64,000 nucleotides of DNA from Mesodorylaimus sp. YZB2_4. Taxonomy: Eukaryota; Nematoda; Enoplea; Dorylaimida; Dorylaimidae. Each line of letters begins with the position of its first letter. The first letter of the stretch is position 1. A program made the translations under genes and the position numbers. Below the pieces are notes generated by a model. That model was not told where the DNA came from, did not search any database, and worked only from the letters and a program-made list of their open reading frames with translations. Below are positions 11,699 to 20,565 of this stretch, piece by piece. Where the stretch lies: contig JASANH010000724.1 in the NCBI GenBank assembly GCA_030248295.1, forward strand, positions 1-64,000, written 5' to 3'.

Positions 11699-12161
11699 GA
11701 GCCTCATGGTCGGAAAACAAAAATGCTATTGAAGCCACTCTCTGCCGCAAACAAAATATGCTTTAACCTATGTAAAAAGGGGCAACCTGTCGAAGACTGA
11801 AGAAGCCTAAAAAGAACTGGGTCATGCTCGAGGTGATCTGAACTTCTGTTCCCTCAGAAGCTAAAATTCAGGATCCGCAACGTTCGTCAAGTTATTGTTA
11901 GCTCGAATTTTTCTCAACAATATTACCTTCGCATCAAATAAAACATGTGCTGCCCAAGGAAACTCTTTTCACATCATTTATATTCGTTCGCATATTCTCA
12001 ATTCATTATCGGCAAATTTATTGCTGTGCACCAAACTCATCTTCGTTAGAGCTCGCTGAGCCTAGCCAATCAATGGCGCTGCGCCTCAACCCGTTCAAAT
12101 GATGTTTCTGAGCTCCGCGCCGAAAATGAAAAAACAGAAACACCAGCGCCAACTACTTTCG
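11699..12161 (+). repeat. Dispersed repeat family 2, copy A
   Basis: Long match in the same orientation to 52670-53048. Shared landmarks are GGTCGGAAAACAAAA, TATGTAAAAAGGGGCA, TTTCTCAACAATATTACCTT, CAATCAATGGCGCTGCGCCT and GCAGAAACACCAGCGC-like ends. This copy has about 80 extra bases. Copy B abuts a BEL/Pao RT on the opposite strand, so the family may be that element's LTR or 5' region. No TG...CA ends could be fixed. Confidence 0.85.
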
Positions 12162-12261
12162 TTACGAGTATCACAGGAGTAGGGGGTAAAAGATTCACAA
12201 GAGACCCTTGGCAGATTGACCAAGCCCAGGAGGGGTGCTCCTTACTAACCCCTGCAACATG

Positions 12262-12372
12262 CTCATGCATGGAATATCTAAAGGGATATCTATCTCATGC
12301 ATGGAATATGTAAAGGAATATGTAAAGTAAAATCTGGAATATTTATCTCATGCATGGAATATGTAAAGTACA
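12262..12372. repeat. Short tandem repeat, TCATGCATGGAATAT unit
   Basis: Four partial units containing CATGCATGGAATAT followed by GTAAAG or CTAAAG spacers of changing length. It sits in what should be the intron upstream of the first visible DNMT1 exon. Confidence 0.8.
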
Positions 12373-12385
12373 GCTCCTTTCTTAG

Positions 12386-12537
12386 GACTGTTGGAGGGGC
12401 TGCACGCTCCAGGAGAGGCCAAAACGCTGTGGGCCGTAGAAATTAAATCCAACGCAGCTGAAGCTTTCCGGAAGACTAATCCCAATGCCATGGTTTTGAA
12501 TGATGACTGCAACGTATTATTGAAGGGACCTATGAAG
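12386..12537 (+). pseudogene. DNMT1: DNMT1 exon: end of motif I region to motif III
   Basis: Acceptor TTCTTAG at 12379-12385 and donor GTGGGC at 12538. It reads GLLEGLHAPGEAKTLWAVEI and then CNVLLKGPMK, matching the stretch just after the FxGCGG motif of DNMT1 (the GL-x-EG continuation, TLWAxE, DCNxLL). It starts in phase 1 and ends in phase 0. The preceding exon with the cofactor loop was not found. Confidence 0.88.
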
Positions 12538-12602
12538 GTGGGCATCTGTGATTTGTTTACTGCATAGCCACTTACAATCTAAACTTTTTTGTTTCGTTTC
12601 AG

Positions 12603-12722
12603 GACGAGAAGCAGGCTCGGCTACCAAAACGCGGTCAAGTCGATATGATGGTCGGTGGTCCACCTTGCCAAGGATTTAGCAGGCTGAATCGTTTTAGTGG
12701 AGGATGTGCGGCGCAAATAAAG
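12603..12722 (+). pseudogene. DNMT1: DNMT1 exon: motif IV with catalytic cysteine
   Basis: Forty codons, phase 0 at both ends, acceptor GTTTCAG and donor GTAGAT. It contains VGGPPCQGFSRLNRF; the Cys attacks C6 of the target cytosine. Only the 65-base intron separates it from the preceding exon. Confidence 0.93.
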
Positions 12723-12780
12723 GTAGATTTTATGTTTTACACTGCTTTTTTCGTGGCAGTGTTGTTAGAGTATGTTTTAG

Positions 12781-12930
12781 AATTCCTTGCTCGTGACGTT
12801 TTTGTGCTACGTCGATTATTATCGTCCGCGATTCGTGATCATGGAAAACGTTCGCAATTCGAAATTCTCGAAAAGCAACTGGCCGTATTTCGGACGAGCT
12901 TTGGGGTGCCTACGTGAAATGGAACACAAC
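12781..12930 (+). pseudogene. DNMT1: DNMT1 exon: motif VI
   Basis: Fifty codons starting [18 protein letters not shown], then MENVRN (catalytic Glu) and [10 protein letters not shown]. Acceptor TGTTTTAG and donor GTGAGA at 12931. The non-LTR element begins about 15 to 30 bases after this donor, so the next DNMT1 exon has lost its 5' part or lies beyond the insertion. Confidence 0.92.
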
Positions 12931-12944
12931 GTGAGAGAGACGAT

Positions 12945-14370
12945 TTTGCTGGAGAAAAGAACAAAGTTAAATCTTCCCGGCCAATTTCACTTCTTTCCAT
13001 ACTCTTAAAGCTACTAGAGCGTCATGTCGAGGATATTTTACGCCGAAAACTACGCCCAGCCAGCATGGTTTTTGTAGACGTCGGGGCACTAATAGTGCTC
13101 TCTTGAATTTCACGCTATACGTCCACGACGCCCTTAATTCGAAGAAAGCAAAAGTGTCAAAGTATTATAAATTTGTGGTTGGTCTCTTTCTGTACATTAA
13201 GAAAGCTTTCGATCAAGTTCAGCATTCAACCCTGCTTGAGCGTCTTTCGACTTGTCATCGCTTACCTGTGAAGATCATGCGATGGCTTTCGTCATATTCA
13301 TCTGGCCGATAGCAACGGGTTGTAATTGGCAATTGTTCATCGGACGTTTCGGCCGTGACCAGTGGGGTCTCACAAGGGTCTATCTTGGGTCCCACATTAT
13401 TCGTAGCGTTTATCGACCCGCTGCTGGAAGAATTTCCCTGAAGATTTTGAGACGCCTTTCTGCAAGCAACGTAGACGATTTAGCCTTATTTGTTTCAGTC
13501 GAATCAACAAAAGATATTAAAAGAGCAATGCAATCAATAATCGATTTTAGTTGCACATGGGTTCGAGATTCCAGTTTGGATTTTGGCGTCGAAAAATTCC
13601 AAGCGATTTTATTCCGATACGGTCATCAAAAATTGAATTCGGTGCCCAAGATCACGGTCCTTGGTCAAAGAGTGGAGTTCCTCGCCAAGGTAAAATATCT
13701 TGGGATCACTTTCGACTGTCATTTAGATTTCTCAGATCACATATCTGATTTAGTTCGTAAGTGTAATACTATGATTGGCGTATTGAGAAGGAAGCTGGGT
13801 AGGCATGCACCTCCGTCTGTTTTTGGTAGGGTGTATGAATCATGTATTAGGTCGGTCTTGGAATATGGATCAGCTATTTGGAATCCTGTCAAAAAATGTG
13901 ATATTGATCATCTGGAAAGGGCGAATAAGTTTGCTGTGCGATTGTATCTTAATAATTTTACCCTGTCTTACGAGGACGCCTTGGTAAAGGCAGGCTGGTC
14001 CACTTTATATAAGCGGCGTAAACGTGCAAAATTGAGCTTATTTTATAAGCTTCACCATGGGCTTAATGATTTTAGGGATTCTCGTTTTATACACAAATCT
14101 GACTGTCGTGTTAGTAGGCGATTGTGGGAACCACATCATTTGGTAATTCAAAGTCATAATTTCGAGTCCTTTAAACAAAGTTTTGTGTTTCCTGCAACAG
14201 TTCTATGGAACTCTAGACCATGGGATTACGCTTGGTCGACTTTTCGTGGGTTTAGCAACTTTATCACGCGGATGAGTTTCGATTAATTTTTATTTGTCTC
14301 CCTCCCGTCTAGTGCATGTATTTGCTTGGTTACGGAGTAAACGATGATGATGATGATGATGATGCGGGCC
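12945..14370 (+). mobile_element. 5'-truncated non-LTR retrotransposon (CR1/Jockey-like), copy 1
   Basis: Reverse-transcriptase remains in the same orientation as DNMT1: [20 protein letters not shown], then FLYIKKAFDQVQHSTLLERL, a GSILGP-like segment in another frame, and a long frame 13252-14286 covering the RT active-site region and thumb/connection (KVKYLGITFD, LRRKLGRHAP, SVLEYGSAIWNP). The usual YADD is NVDD here, and three frame changes occur, so it is dead. The 3' end is a (GAT)n run at 14344-14364. Truncation at the 5' end and a microsatellite tail are standard for target-primed insertion. Related pieces lie at 32800-33480 and 56395-56990. Confidence 0.9.
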
Positions 14371-14371
14371 C

Positions 14372-14462
14372 GAAATTTTGGTGTTCCGCAATCGAGAAAC
14401 AGGTTAGCGCTTTTCAGGACTACCGACTAGAGGGCGTTTCTGTAAGGCTGAAGCCTTGCCAG
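14372..14462 (+). pseudogene. DNMT1: DNMT1 remnants around the insertion and deletion junction
   Basis: Directly after the (GAT)n tail, NFGVPQSRNR matches the Y-G-V-x-Q-[ST]-R motif of DNMT1. Fifteen bases later, in another frame, DYRLEGVSVRLKP matches the D-W-R-x-L-P-x-I-x-V-R-L segment that normally lies about 130 residues downstream. TTTTCAG sits between them. The two pieces are thus joined by a deletion that removed several exons, or by an unrecognised exon arrangement. Confidence 0.7.
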
Positions 14463-14690
14463 ATGAAAACTTCACTGCCGTTATTCCTTGTGAAGATTTG
14501 AAGGAACCCAAATGGCTGTATTCGAAACTGTGGCGAGCATTATCTTTTGATATTGCATCATCACTGAAAAGTAGGCGCAGTATACGACGAGACAAATATT
14601 ATGAAATCGACCTCATTTATTTTGCGTAGGTCTTGCCCATAACACTGATCAATTTTTGCTTGCCCATTGTCCATCGTCAAACTTCAATAC
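14463..14690 (+). other. Open frame between DNMT1 exons, unassigned
   Basis: A frame from about 14444 to 14629 reads DENFTAVIPCEDLKEPKWLY and onward to RRDKYYEIDLIYF, with protein-like composition. It could be a lineage-specific DNMT1 insert, but it is in a different phase from the exons on both sides and I cannot match it to the family. Confidence 0.3.
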
Positions 14691-14693
14691 CTG

Positions 14694-14803
14694 CCGGGAA
14701 CGAGAGCCGTGTGTTCATGCTACAAGGATCGAAAGCGAACGACTCGATGCGAGCCACAGGAGAAAACTTCAATTTCTTGGTGCTTGCCTCATACGGCGGA
14801 TGA
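14694..14803 (+). pseudogene. DNMT1: DNMT1 exon: target-recognition domain (CSC and WCLPHT)
   Basis: It reads LPGTRAVCSCYKDRKRTTRC and then ISWCLPHTADE, matching the GVCSC...C and IPWCLPHTGNRHN segment of DNMT1. The donor GTAAGT at 14804 is canonical and splits a codon after two bases. The acceptor is uncertain; the frame is open from 14649. The cysteines correspond to the zinc-binding part of the recognition domain. Confidence 0.85.
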
Positions 14804-14890
14804 GTAAGTTTCATCGTTACTCCTGTAACCATGTTTAAGGAGATATTGGAGGAAAGTCGACAAGTGTCTGTATAACCGCTTTGCATTTAG

Positions 14891-14978
14891 ACACAATTGG
14901 AGTTGTCTTTACGGACGATTGTATCTCAATGTTCATTTTCCGACGGTGGTAGCGTCCATCTAACCAATGGGAACTCAG
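14891..14978 (+). pseudogene. DNMT1: DNMT1 exon: YGRL to PMG segment, with a stop
   Basis: Acceptor GCATTTAG; its first base completes the split codon. It reads HNWSCLYGRL, as in DNMT1, and ends PMGTQ at donor GTTAGT. Within it TAA at 14961-14963 replaces the residue before PMG where the family has an Asn-Pro pair, so the reading frame is broken by nonsense or by a small compensated indel. Confidence 0.88.
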
Positions 14979-15189
14979 GTTAGTGCACGCTGTTTTTTTG
15001 TTACATAGCGCTGATATTGCTAGAATTTGGGATTGACCTGCTATTTAGAATCCTGATTTGTTAGTTTCGGGTGTCTGGAGCTGGCCAATCCATTCTTAGA
15101 CAAGGTTTTGTTGCTCTCTATAAGACAAGACGATAGCGGTATCGATCCAATCTGAGTTGTCCTAACCACCGATCCACTGTTATTTCAGA

Positions 15190-15306
15190 GCCGAGTGATT
15201 CACCCGACTGAGAATCGTCTGATCAGTGTTCGAGAAATTGCCAGAGCCCAGGGGTTCCGTGGCGATTATATATTTTACGGAAACATTGCGGATAAGCACT
15301 GCCAAG
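15190..15306 (+). pseudogene. DNMT1: DNMT1 exon: motif IX
   Basis: Thirty-nine codons, phase 0 at both ends: SRVIHPTENRLISVREIARA, then GFRGDYIFYGNIADKHCQ. This is the conserved R-V-L-H-P...SVRE-x-AR-x-QGF stretch. Acceptor TTATTTCAG and donor GTAAGC. Confidence 0.93.
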
Positions 15307-15384
15307 TAAGCATAACTTGGTTTATTGGGTGGTATGAGCCATGCATGGACTATTCGACGGATCGATTCGCTAATCTCGTTTCAG

Positions 15385-15465
15385 ATCGGCAATGCCGTGC
15401 CGCCGCCTTTGGCGGCTGCATTGAGACGTCAAATTTTTGTCAGCGTTGCAGCGGAAGAGAAATAA
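15385..15465 (+). pseudogene. DNMT1: DNMT1 last exon: motif X and stop
   Basis: After a 78-base intron ending TCGTTTCAG it reads IGNAVPPPLAAALRRQI and ends in TAA at 15463-15465, a normal DNMT1 C-terminus for length. Motif X contacts the methyl donor. This part shows no damage. Confidence 0.93.
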
Positions 15466-16590
15466 AAGAATGATGAGCTTCAGTTGAATTCGACTGCTTT
15501 TGGGTTATGTGTGCTTGCCATTTTATGGTTGTTATTGTTGGCCTGGAGGGATCGACTTGCCTGAACTTACAGTATATGTATCAGAGCAAAACAAAATAAA
15601 AAAGGGGGTCCGTATCTGATTATGTCTGCTATTGCCCTGAGCTGATCAATATGTTAACAGACGAACTAAATGCGCATATAGTTACTTAGGATGATAAGTG
15701 ACTAGGAGCCTAAAATGCCTGCCTAAGGTTCCTCCTCTCACTCTACTGTCTATGGGCCAGCATCAACCGAACCGAACAAACAATAGTCAATTTCCTGTTG
15801 GAAATTTTGTTTGAGGTTTCGTTTCAGCTATGAATTTCCCTTGCCCTTTTTTTAATTATCTAGTTCTCCCTTCATTATCTCCAAAATTTTATTTAAAAAA
15901 GTGGTTAAAAAGGATTGACTTCCACATATTTTAAAATATCGGGTGCGCAATAAGCCTCACAGAAATGGCTAGTTTTCTTCTGAAGCAGTCGCGTTCTAAA
16001 ACCTACACTAACTAGCACAAGCACCTAGATCATTCAATTCTTCATCAGGCGGTCCATTAGTGGATTCACATTGTACAGTTGCATGTACAAAGAAATAAAA
16101 AGTCAAGACCTTAGAAAATATTTGGTTCGGTCGATGCAAGTCTATGGGATTTTTGATTTTCCATTTTTGTGGAATCATGCCATAACCCTGATTTTCGATC
16201 AGCTCACCATGCTTTTTACATGCCTGCCGGCCCTTGTTGTTTCGCTAATACACTGTAGACGAGGCTCGTGTGGACTGCGTAGGATTGTTGGTGCCGTGAG
16301 CCATCAGGCTGAGAGAGTAGTCCTTGTTCGCTCAAGGACGACCAAGGATTTTACGAGCTATCTTATCAAACGTTCCGCCTCCACCGTAATGGACACAGAA
16401 AATGTCACAGAGGTTGCCGAAATGCCCTGGGGTATTAGACTTTAAAGGGTATGGTCAGTGTTTGTCACGATACATGGCCAGGAACAACGCCTTCACGATC
16501 CCAGCGCTTTGCGACGCTTTTCGAGACTGCTCATCGTACAAGCCTGAGACTCACCATGTAGACGCTGTTTTCGATTATAAACAATGACTA
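15466..16590. other. No clear gene; AT-rich spacer and weak ORFs
   Basis: Downstream of DNMT1. AATAAA-like sites at about 15594 (CAAAATAAAAAAG) could serve as a poly(A) signal. An open frame at 16226-16444 has protein-like composition but no motif and no clear splice borders. Confidence 0.4.
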
Positions 16591-16600
16591 AACCCGCACA

Positions 16601-17641
16601 TGCAACAGATCAGCCACCATAGCGAGCCCGATTGCTTCCGGATCAAGCAGAATGTGGATGGCAAAGCCGAAATTGTGTACAAGGTAAATCATAAACATTT
16701 AGACTTCTTCTCATTTTGCACCTTGAGTGGTTTTTGTTTTAGAATTGGTCCACAGACAAGGGATGGCTTCAGTGTAACATCGCCAATGAGTCCGACAAGT
16801 ATCTACTCTGAGATCACCCAGCATTGGTCAGTATATCGCCAGTACGGGTCGATTATTCGTCTTTACAACTACAAAACGACGAAAATGGTCATCGCGGTGT
16901 AGAAGCTTGTCTTCCATCGCACAAAAAAAGCTATGAACGACGACGATGCTCTGAAATGGTGGGAGAATTTTATTGTCTTCACACGTGAGAAACAGCTTGG
17001 CTTGGCTGCTTTCACGTCGCCTGTCTTCCTATTGACGCTTCTGCTTTCACCGACTCCGTCATCGAAAGAAAACGCTATCGAGTCGATCTCAGCTGATTGT
17101 CGATTGGACACCGCCTTTCGTCTGCAGCCAGTAAGATCATCATCTGCATGAGCTAGGTAACCGCTTTGCAACCGCCATTCAACCATAGTGTCCTGTATAC
17201 ATAGAGCTTATGCCTGTTTCAGGTCACCATTGGAAAAGGAAAGCGCAAATTCTATTTCAAGCAGAACTTGGCCGACGAACCGACGCTTGTCTTCAGTGTT
17301 GTCGACATGGTTCTTGTTGATAGTCGCCCCACCTACGATTCTTGGCCCCAGATTGGAGAGGTAAGACATTGTCACTGTGATGGTTTCATTAAGTCCCCTA
17401 GTTGGTGCTTTTCTTACCTAGGTCACAGAAATCAATGATGCTCAGATTACCGTATTATGGTACACGATAAAAGGTGGGATCTGCAAAGTTTTCATTCAAC
17501 CAAAGGCGAGAGAGGCTGGGGACGGGCGACGTAAACGAGGGAAGATCGTTGAAGCGGTGAACGAATCAACACGCAAAAGAAATGGCTTCCAACTCACTCA
17601 TACTCAACGACTTCCGCAGTGCGCTCAAGAAGCTTTGAAGG
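16601..17641 (+). pseudogene. Unrecognised spliced coding region with a Tudor/PWWP-like segment
   Basis: A block from 16601 reads DCFRIKQNVDGKAEIVYK to a GTAAAT donor at 16684; after a 59-base intron, NWSTDKGWLQCNIANESDKY follows. A block with ALKWWENFIVFTREKQLGL spans about 16830-17150 and shares its frame with a TAG at 16900. Two well-bounded blocks follow: 17223-17360 (RKFYFKQNLADEPTLVFSVV, then WPQIGE) and 17423-17640 (VTEINDAQITVLWYTIKGG, ending GFQLTHTQRLP), separated by a 62-base intron. The WPxIGxVxEIxxxxIxVxWYT pattern resembles small barrel domains of the Tudor, PWWP or BAH-adjacent kind; that is inference. A stop and a frame change suggest decay. It lies 1.1 kb after DNMT1 on the same strand. 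Confidence 0.5.
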
Positions 17642-18589
17642 TATACGGGTCTGCATGCTTCTGTAGTTAGGTTCTAGACAACCCTCGGGTTGACCTACTT
17701 GTACATAGTGTACATTTTTTCTAGTTGACCATGGCTTTACCCGTGATGGGACTTGCCTTGTATTTATTTTTTTGCTTCTCATGTATTTTTTGTACTTTTT
17801 GTGTCCTGCAAGCAGAAGCTTAGAGGACCGACAACTGATCTACAATGCAAAATTTCAGTAGCTTGTGGTCATCAGTTATCAGGATGAGCAGGAGTAGGCA
17901 TTGCCTGCTTCACGCCCGGCTTGCATGTTTTGGGCGTGCCTGGCTATGATCAGCACCTCCACGAGGTGCCGGGTAGAAACGAAGCTTCTACTGCCTCCTT
18001 GCAATCGAAGCGTCAACCATGACTCACGTAGATTTCGGGTGCGCACTGACGTAAAGCACAGGGCTAGCGCGTATGCAAATTTTCCACAACAATGGCCGCC
18101 TCCACGATGTACCTGAGCATCACATGCTGTGCGACATGGATGTACCTGTGCGCACGCCAGAAAATTCTGGAAAACCATCCAATTTCTCGTCTGAAATTTC
18201 AAGTTTTCGTTGGTTTGTTGATTGAAATTTTTAAGAAATGATAAATAGCGGTTGCAACAAAAAGTTTTTGCTGAAATTTCTAGAAAACGCATGCGTCGCT
18301 GAAAATTCTATTTGAAAAGAATTGGGTAGGCGGCGAAAACAATAGGATACCCTGCTGCAAACACGCAACTACAAAATTACACATGGTTCCCAGCACCCTC
18401 AAAAACCTCAGAAAACTCCTCAAATTTCAAGGTGCCGCTCAAAATCCTAAAAAACTACTCAGATTACAAGAAAGATCTTGAATCTCCTCAAAAATCGAAA
18501 AGTGTGATTGCTGGAAAGCTGACCGCACGAGGTACTAATGGCCCGACACTAGAAAGCGAGGCACTTTTGCTGTTTGGTCCCCAACATAC
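17642..18589. other. No gene seen
   Basis: Short ORFs on both strands around 17879-18292 overlap each other and carry no motif. The rest is AT-rich spacer. Confidence 0.5.
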
Positions 18590-18735
18590 AATAGGTTAGC
18601 TGGCCCGATTAGCTTAGGCTGGTACTAGGCTTTGGCTAAAGCTTAGGCTGGCATATGACACCAGGCTTAGGCTTAGTCTGGTACATACAAGACTTAAGCT
18701 TGAGGTGACATTCGGCTTCAGCCGGCCTTATAACA
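18590..18735. repeat. Degenerate cluster of the word GCTTAGGCTGG
   Basis: TTAGGCTGG, TTAGGCTTAG and AAGCTTAGGC words recur about nine times with irregular spacing, mostly on the plus strand. Locally two TTAGGC units lie in tandem, but the cluster as a whole is not a telomere array. Confidence 0.6.
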
Positions 18736-19348
18736 GCCTTTGCCTGGGGATCAAACGGCAAAAGCGCTGAAAGCAGATAGTATCATTGCAAATGAACCAG
18801 TCAGGAGTCCAATAGCTCCACAATATCCTTCTTTTGGAATCGCGCTGTCTTTGAAATCGAAAGCGATTAAAAAGAACTTTTTAATTCCATTGTCAAGCAT
18901 AATTGCTAACTATTCTTGCAGTAGGTGCACTGATCGAGTATTTTTTTTGGTCCATCAATCAGCCGATGAAATTAGGAAGGATATGTTTCGATGATTGCTG
19001 ATCGCATGATCACACAAGATTCTTCAATTATATACATCAAGGCCCCACCCCCTGATAAAACGTAGGCCTACAATGTTGACCCAGCTGGTGACTCATTTTC
19101 TAAACATCGGGGCAAACGCATTTCTTGGTCAATCGCCAAACGGCGAACTACAAGTTGCTAGGCGACGACCCGCCCACAAACTGTAGTTCGCCTTTTTGCT
19201 TTAAACTGCCCTCGCGAGGTGCCCCCCTCTTTTTTCTAACTCCTCCCTTTTTTCCCTCCTTTAGCAACGCGTTGCTACAGACGCGAGCAGACTGTTTGCA
19301 ATAAGCAGTCGCAGTTCGCGCTTGATTTGAACGTAAAACATCATCAAA
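18736..19348. other. Spacer with two strong palindromes, no gene
   Basis: 19142-19192 is a stem-loop with an 11-base perfect stem (GGCGAACTACA paired with TGTAGTTCGCC, 29-base loop) followed by a T run. 19262-19277 is a 16-base perfect palindrome (TAGCAACGCGTTGCTA). No coding signal was found. Confidence 0.7.
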
Positions 19349-19411
19349 ATGCTGTCTGCTTCTGGCGGCAACGGCGCGAGGAGGCGGGGCCGTGTTGCAT
19401 TACCGAGATAG
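19349..19411 (+). CDS. Possible short leader ORF before the 51 bp array
   Basis: An ATG in a fair context (ATCAAAATGC) opens 20 codons ending in TAG at 19409: MLSASGGNGARRRGRVALPR. It is GC-rich, unlike its surroundings, and ends 59 bases before the first unit of the array. It could be a first exon if a donor such as GTGTTG at 19391 joined it to the array. Nothing proves that it is translated. Confidence 0.25.
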   Translation: MLSASGGNGARRRGRVALPR

Positions 19412-19469
19412 CGCGCTAAACCTACGTGGACTGATCATTTTGGGGCCTGAGCTTGTTGCCTTATTTCAG

Positions 19470-20538
19470 GTGGAGGATAAGGTGAATGAGCTGTATGAGT
19501 GAGTTCGCCCCCACTTCGAGCGAGGAGAGTGCGTGAGTTAGGTGCAGGAGTGAGTTCGCTACTTGTTCCAGCTTGGAGGGGCAGTAATTAAGCTTCCTGA
19601 GTAAGATTTTCCTTTATTTCAGATTATAAAATGTGTGAGTGAGGTGCAGGAGTGAGCTCGTTCCTTGTTCCCGCTAGAAAAAACGGTTAGTGGGCTGTCT
19701 GATTGTGTTTTCTCTCCGTTTTGTGCGGGTCAGAGAGTGAGTCAGTTCCATGAGTGGCTTCTTCCCTCATTTCAGATAGAGGATGAGGTAAGTTGGCTGT
19801 TTGAGTGAGCTTTCCTTTTGTCTCAGTTAAAGAAGTGCATGTATCACCTGTCTGAGTGAGTTCATCTCTTGTGTCAGTTAGGAGAGGCGGTAATGAGCTA
19901 TCTGAGCAAGATTTTCCCCCATTAAACTAGGACAATGTGTTAGTAAGGTGCAGAAGTGAGTTCGTTTCTTGTTCCAGCTATAAGAGGCGGTAAGTGAGCT
20001 GCCTGATTGTGTTTTCTCTCTCTTCCAGTTGTGAGAGCGGGCGAGTCGGTTTTTTGTGTGGCTCTGTCCCTCATTTTGGATGGAGAATGAGGTAAGTGGG
20101 CTGTTTGAGTGGGATTCTCCCTCATTATAGCTCAGAAAGTGTGTAAGTGAGGTGCTGGAGGGAATTAGACCCTTGTTTCAGCCAGAAGAGGCAGTAAGTG
20201 TTGCGCAGGGGTGAGTTCGCTTCTTGCATTAGCTAGAAGAGGCCATAAGTGAGCTGTCTGATTGTGTTTTCTCTCTCTTTTAGTTGAGAGAGCGAGTGAG
20301 TCGGTTTCCTGAGTGGCTTTGTCCCTAATCTTAGATAGAGAATGAGGTAAGTGGGCTGTTTAAGTTCGATCCTCCCTTATTTTAGCTCAGAAAGTGTGTG
20401 AGTGAGGTGCAGGAGTGAGTTCGCCCCTTATTTCAGCTAGGAGAGGCAGTAAGTGAGTTGTCTGAGTGAGATTCTCCTCCATTTCAGCTTGGAAAGTGTG
20501 TGAGTGAAGTGCAGGAGTAAGATCGCCCTTTTTGTTCT
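19470..20538 (+). repeat. Array of 21 x 51 bp units resembling micro-exon plus mini-intron
   Basis: Twenty of the 21 units are exactly 51 bp; the ninth (19878-19926) is 49 bp. Each unit is a 12-base purine-rich block (for example ATAGAGAATGAG or CTCAGAAAGTGT) plus a 39-base block that in most units starts GTRAGT and ends in a pyrimidine run plus YAG (for example GTAAGTGGGC...TTATTTTAG). Six unit types recur in order (A-F), giving a 306 bp higher-order period: C-D-E-F, A-F, A-D plus one mixed unit, A-F. If the 39-mers were spliced, the joined 12-mers would give four codons each (such as IENE, LRKC, LGEA); 19 of 21 have no stop in that frame. It may instead be a plain minisatellite in which splice-like words are a by-product. 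The 39-base length is at or below the usual lower limit for animal introns. Confidence 0.92.
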
Positions 20539-20565
20539 TGCTGGGTCAGGAGATTGCGCTTGGTG

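Larger units (their letters stand above)
12386..15465 (+). pseudogene. DNMT1: DNMT1-type cytosine-5 DNA methyltransferase, catalytic domain
   Basis: Spliced plus-strand exons reproduce the C-terminal methyltransferase domain of DNMT1, the maintenance enzyme that methylates CpG on the new strand in the nucleus: motif IV GGPPCQGFSRLNRF (catalytic Cys), motif [17 protein letters not shown], the QSR motif region, a target-recognition segment with VCSC and WCLPHT, then motifs IX/X (SVREIARAQGF, IGNAVPPPLA). Introns are 58 to 211 bases, many phase 0. Motif I, the BAH, CXXC and replication-focus domains are not seen upstream, where repeats lie. Damage: a non-LTR element at about 12945-14370, loss of about 130 residues between the QSR motif and the recognition domain, a frame change, and TAA at 14961. 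Family identity is near certain; loss of function is an inference that an assembly error could weaken. Confidence 0.9.

Noticed and set aside
18660..18690. Interstitial nematode-type telomere repeat (TTAGGC)
   Set aside because: Only two adjacent TTAGGC units inside a degenerate GCTTAGGCTGG cluster; not an array.
19470..20538. CRISPR-like array
   Set aside because: Units are directly abutting related copies with no constant repeat and unique spacers; the part that is best kept is the splice-like borders, not a palindromic repeat. The context is eukaryotic.
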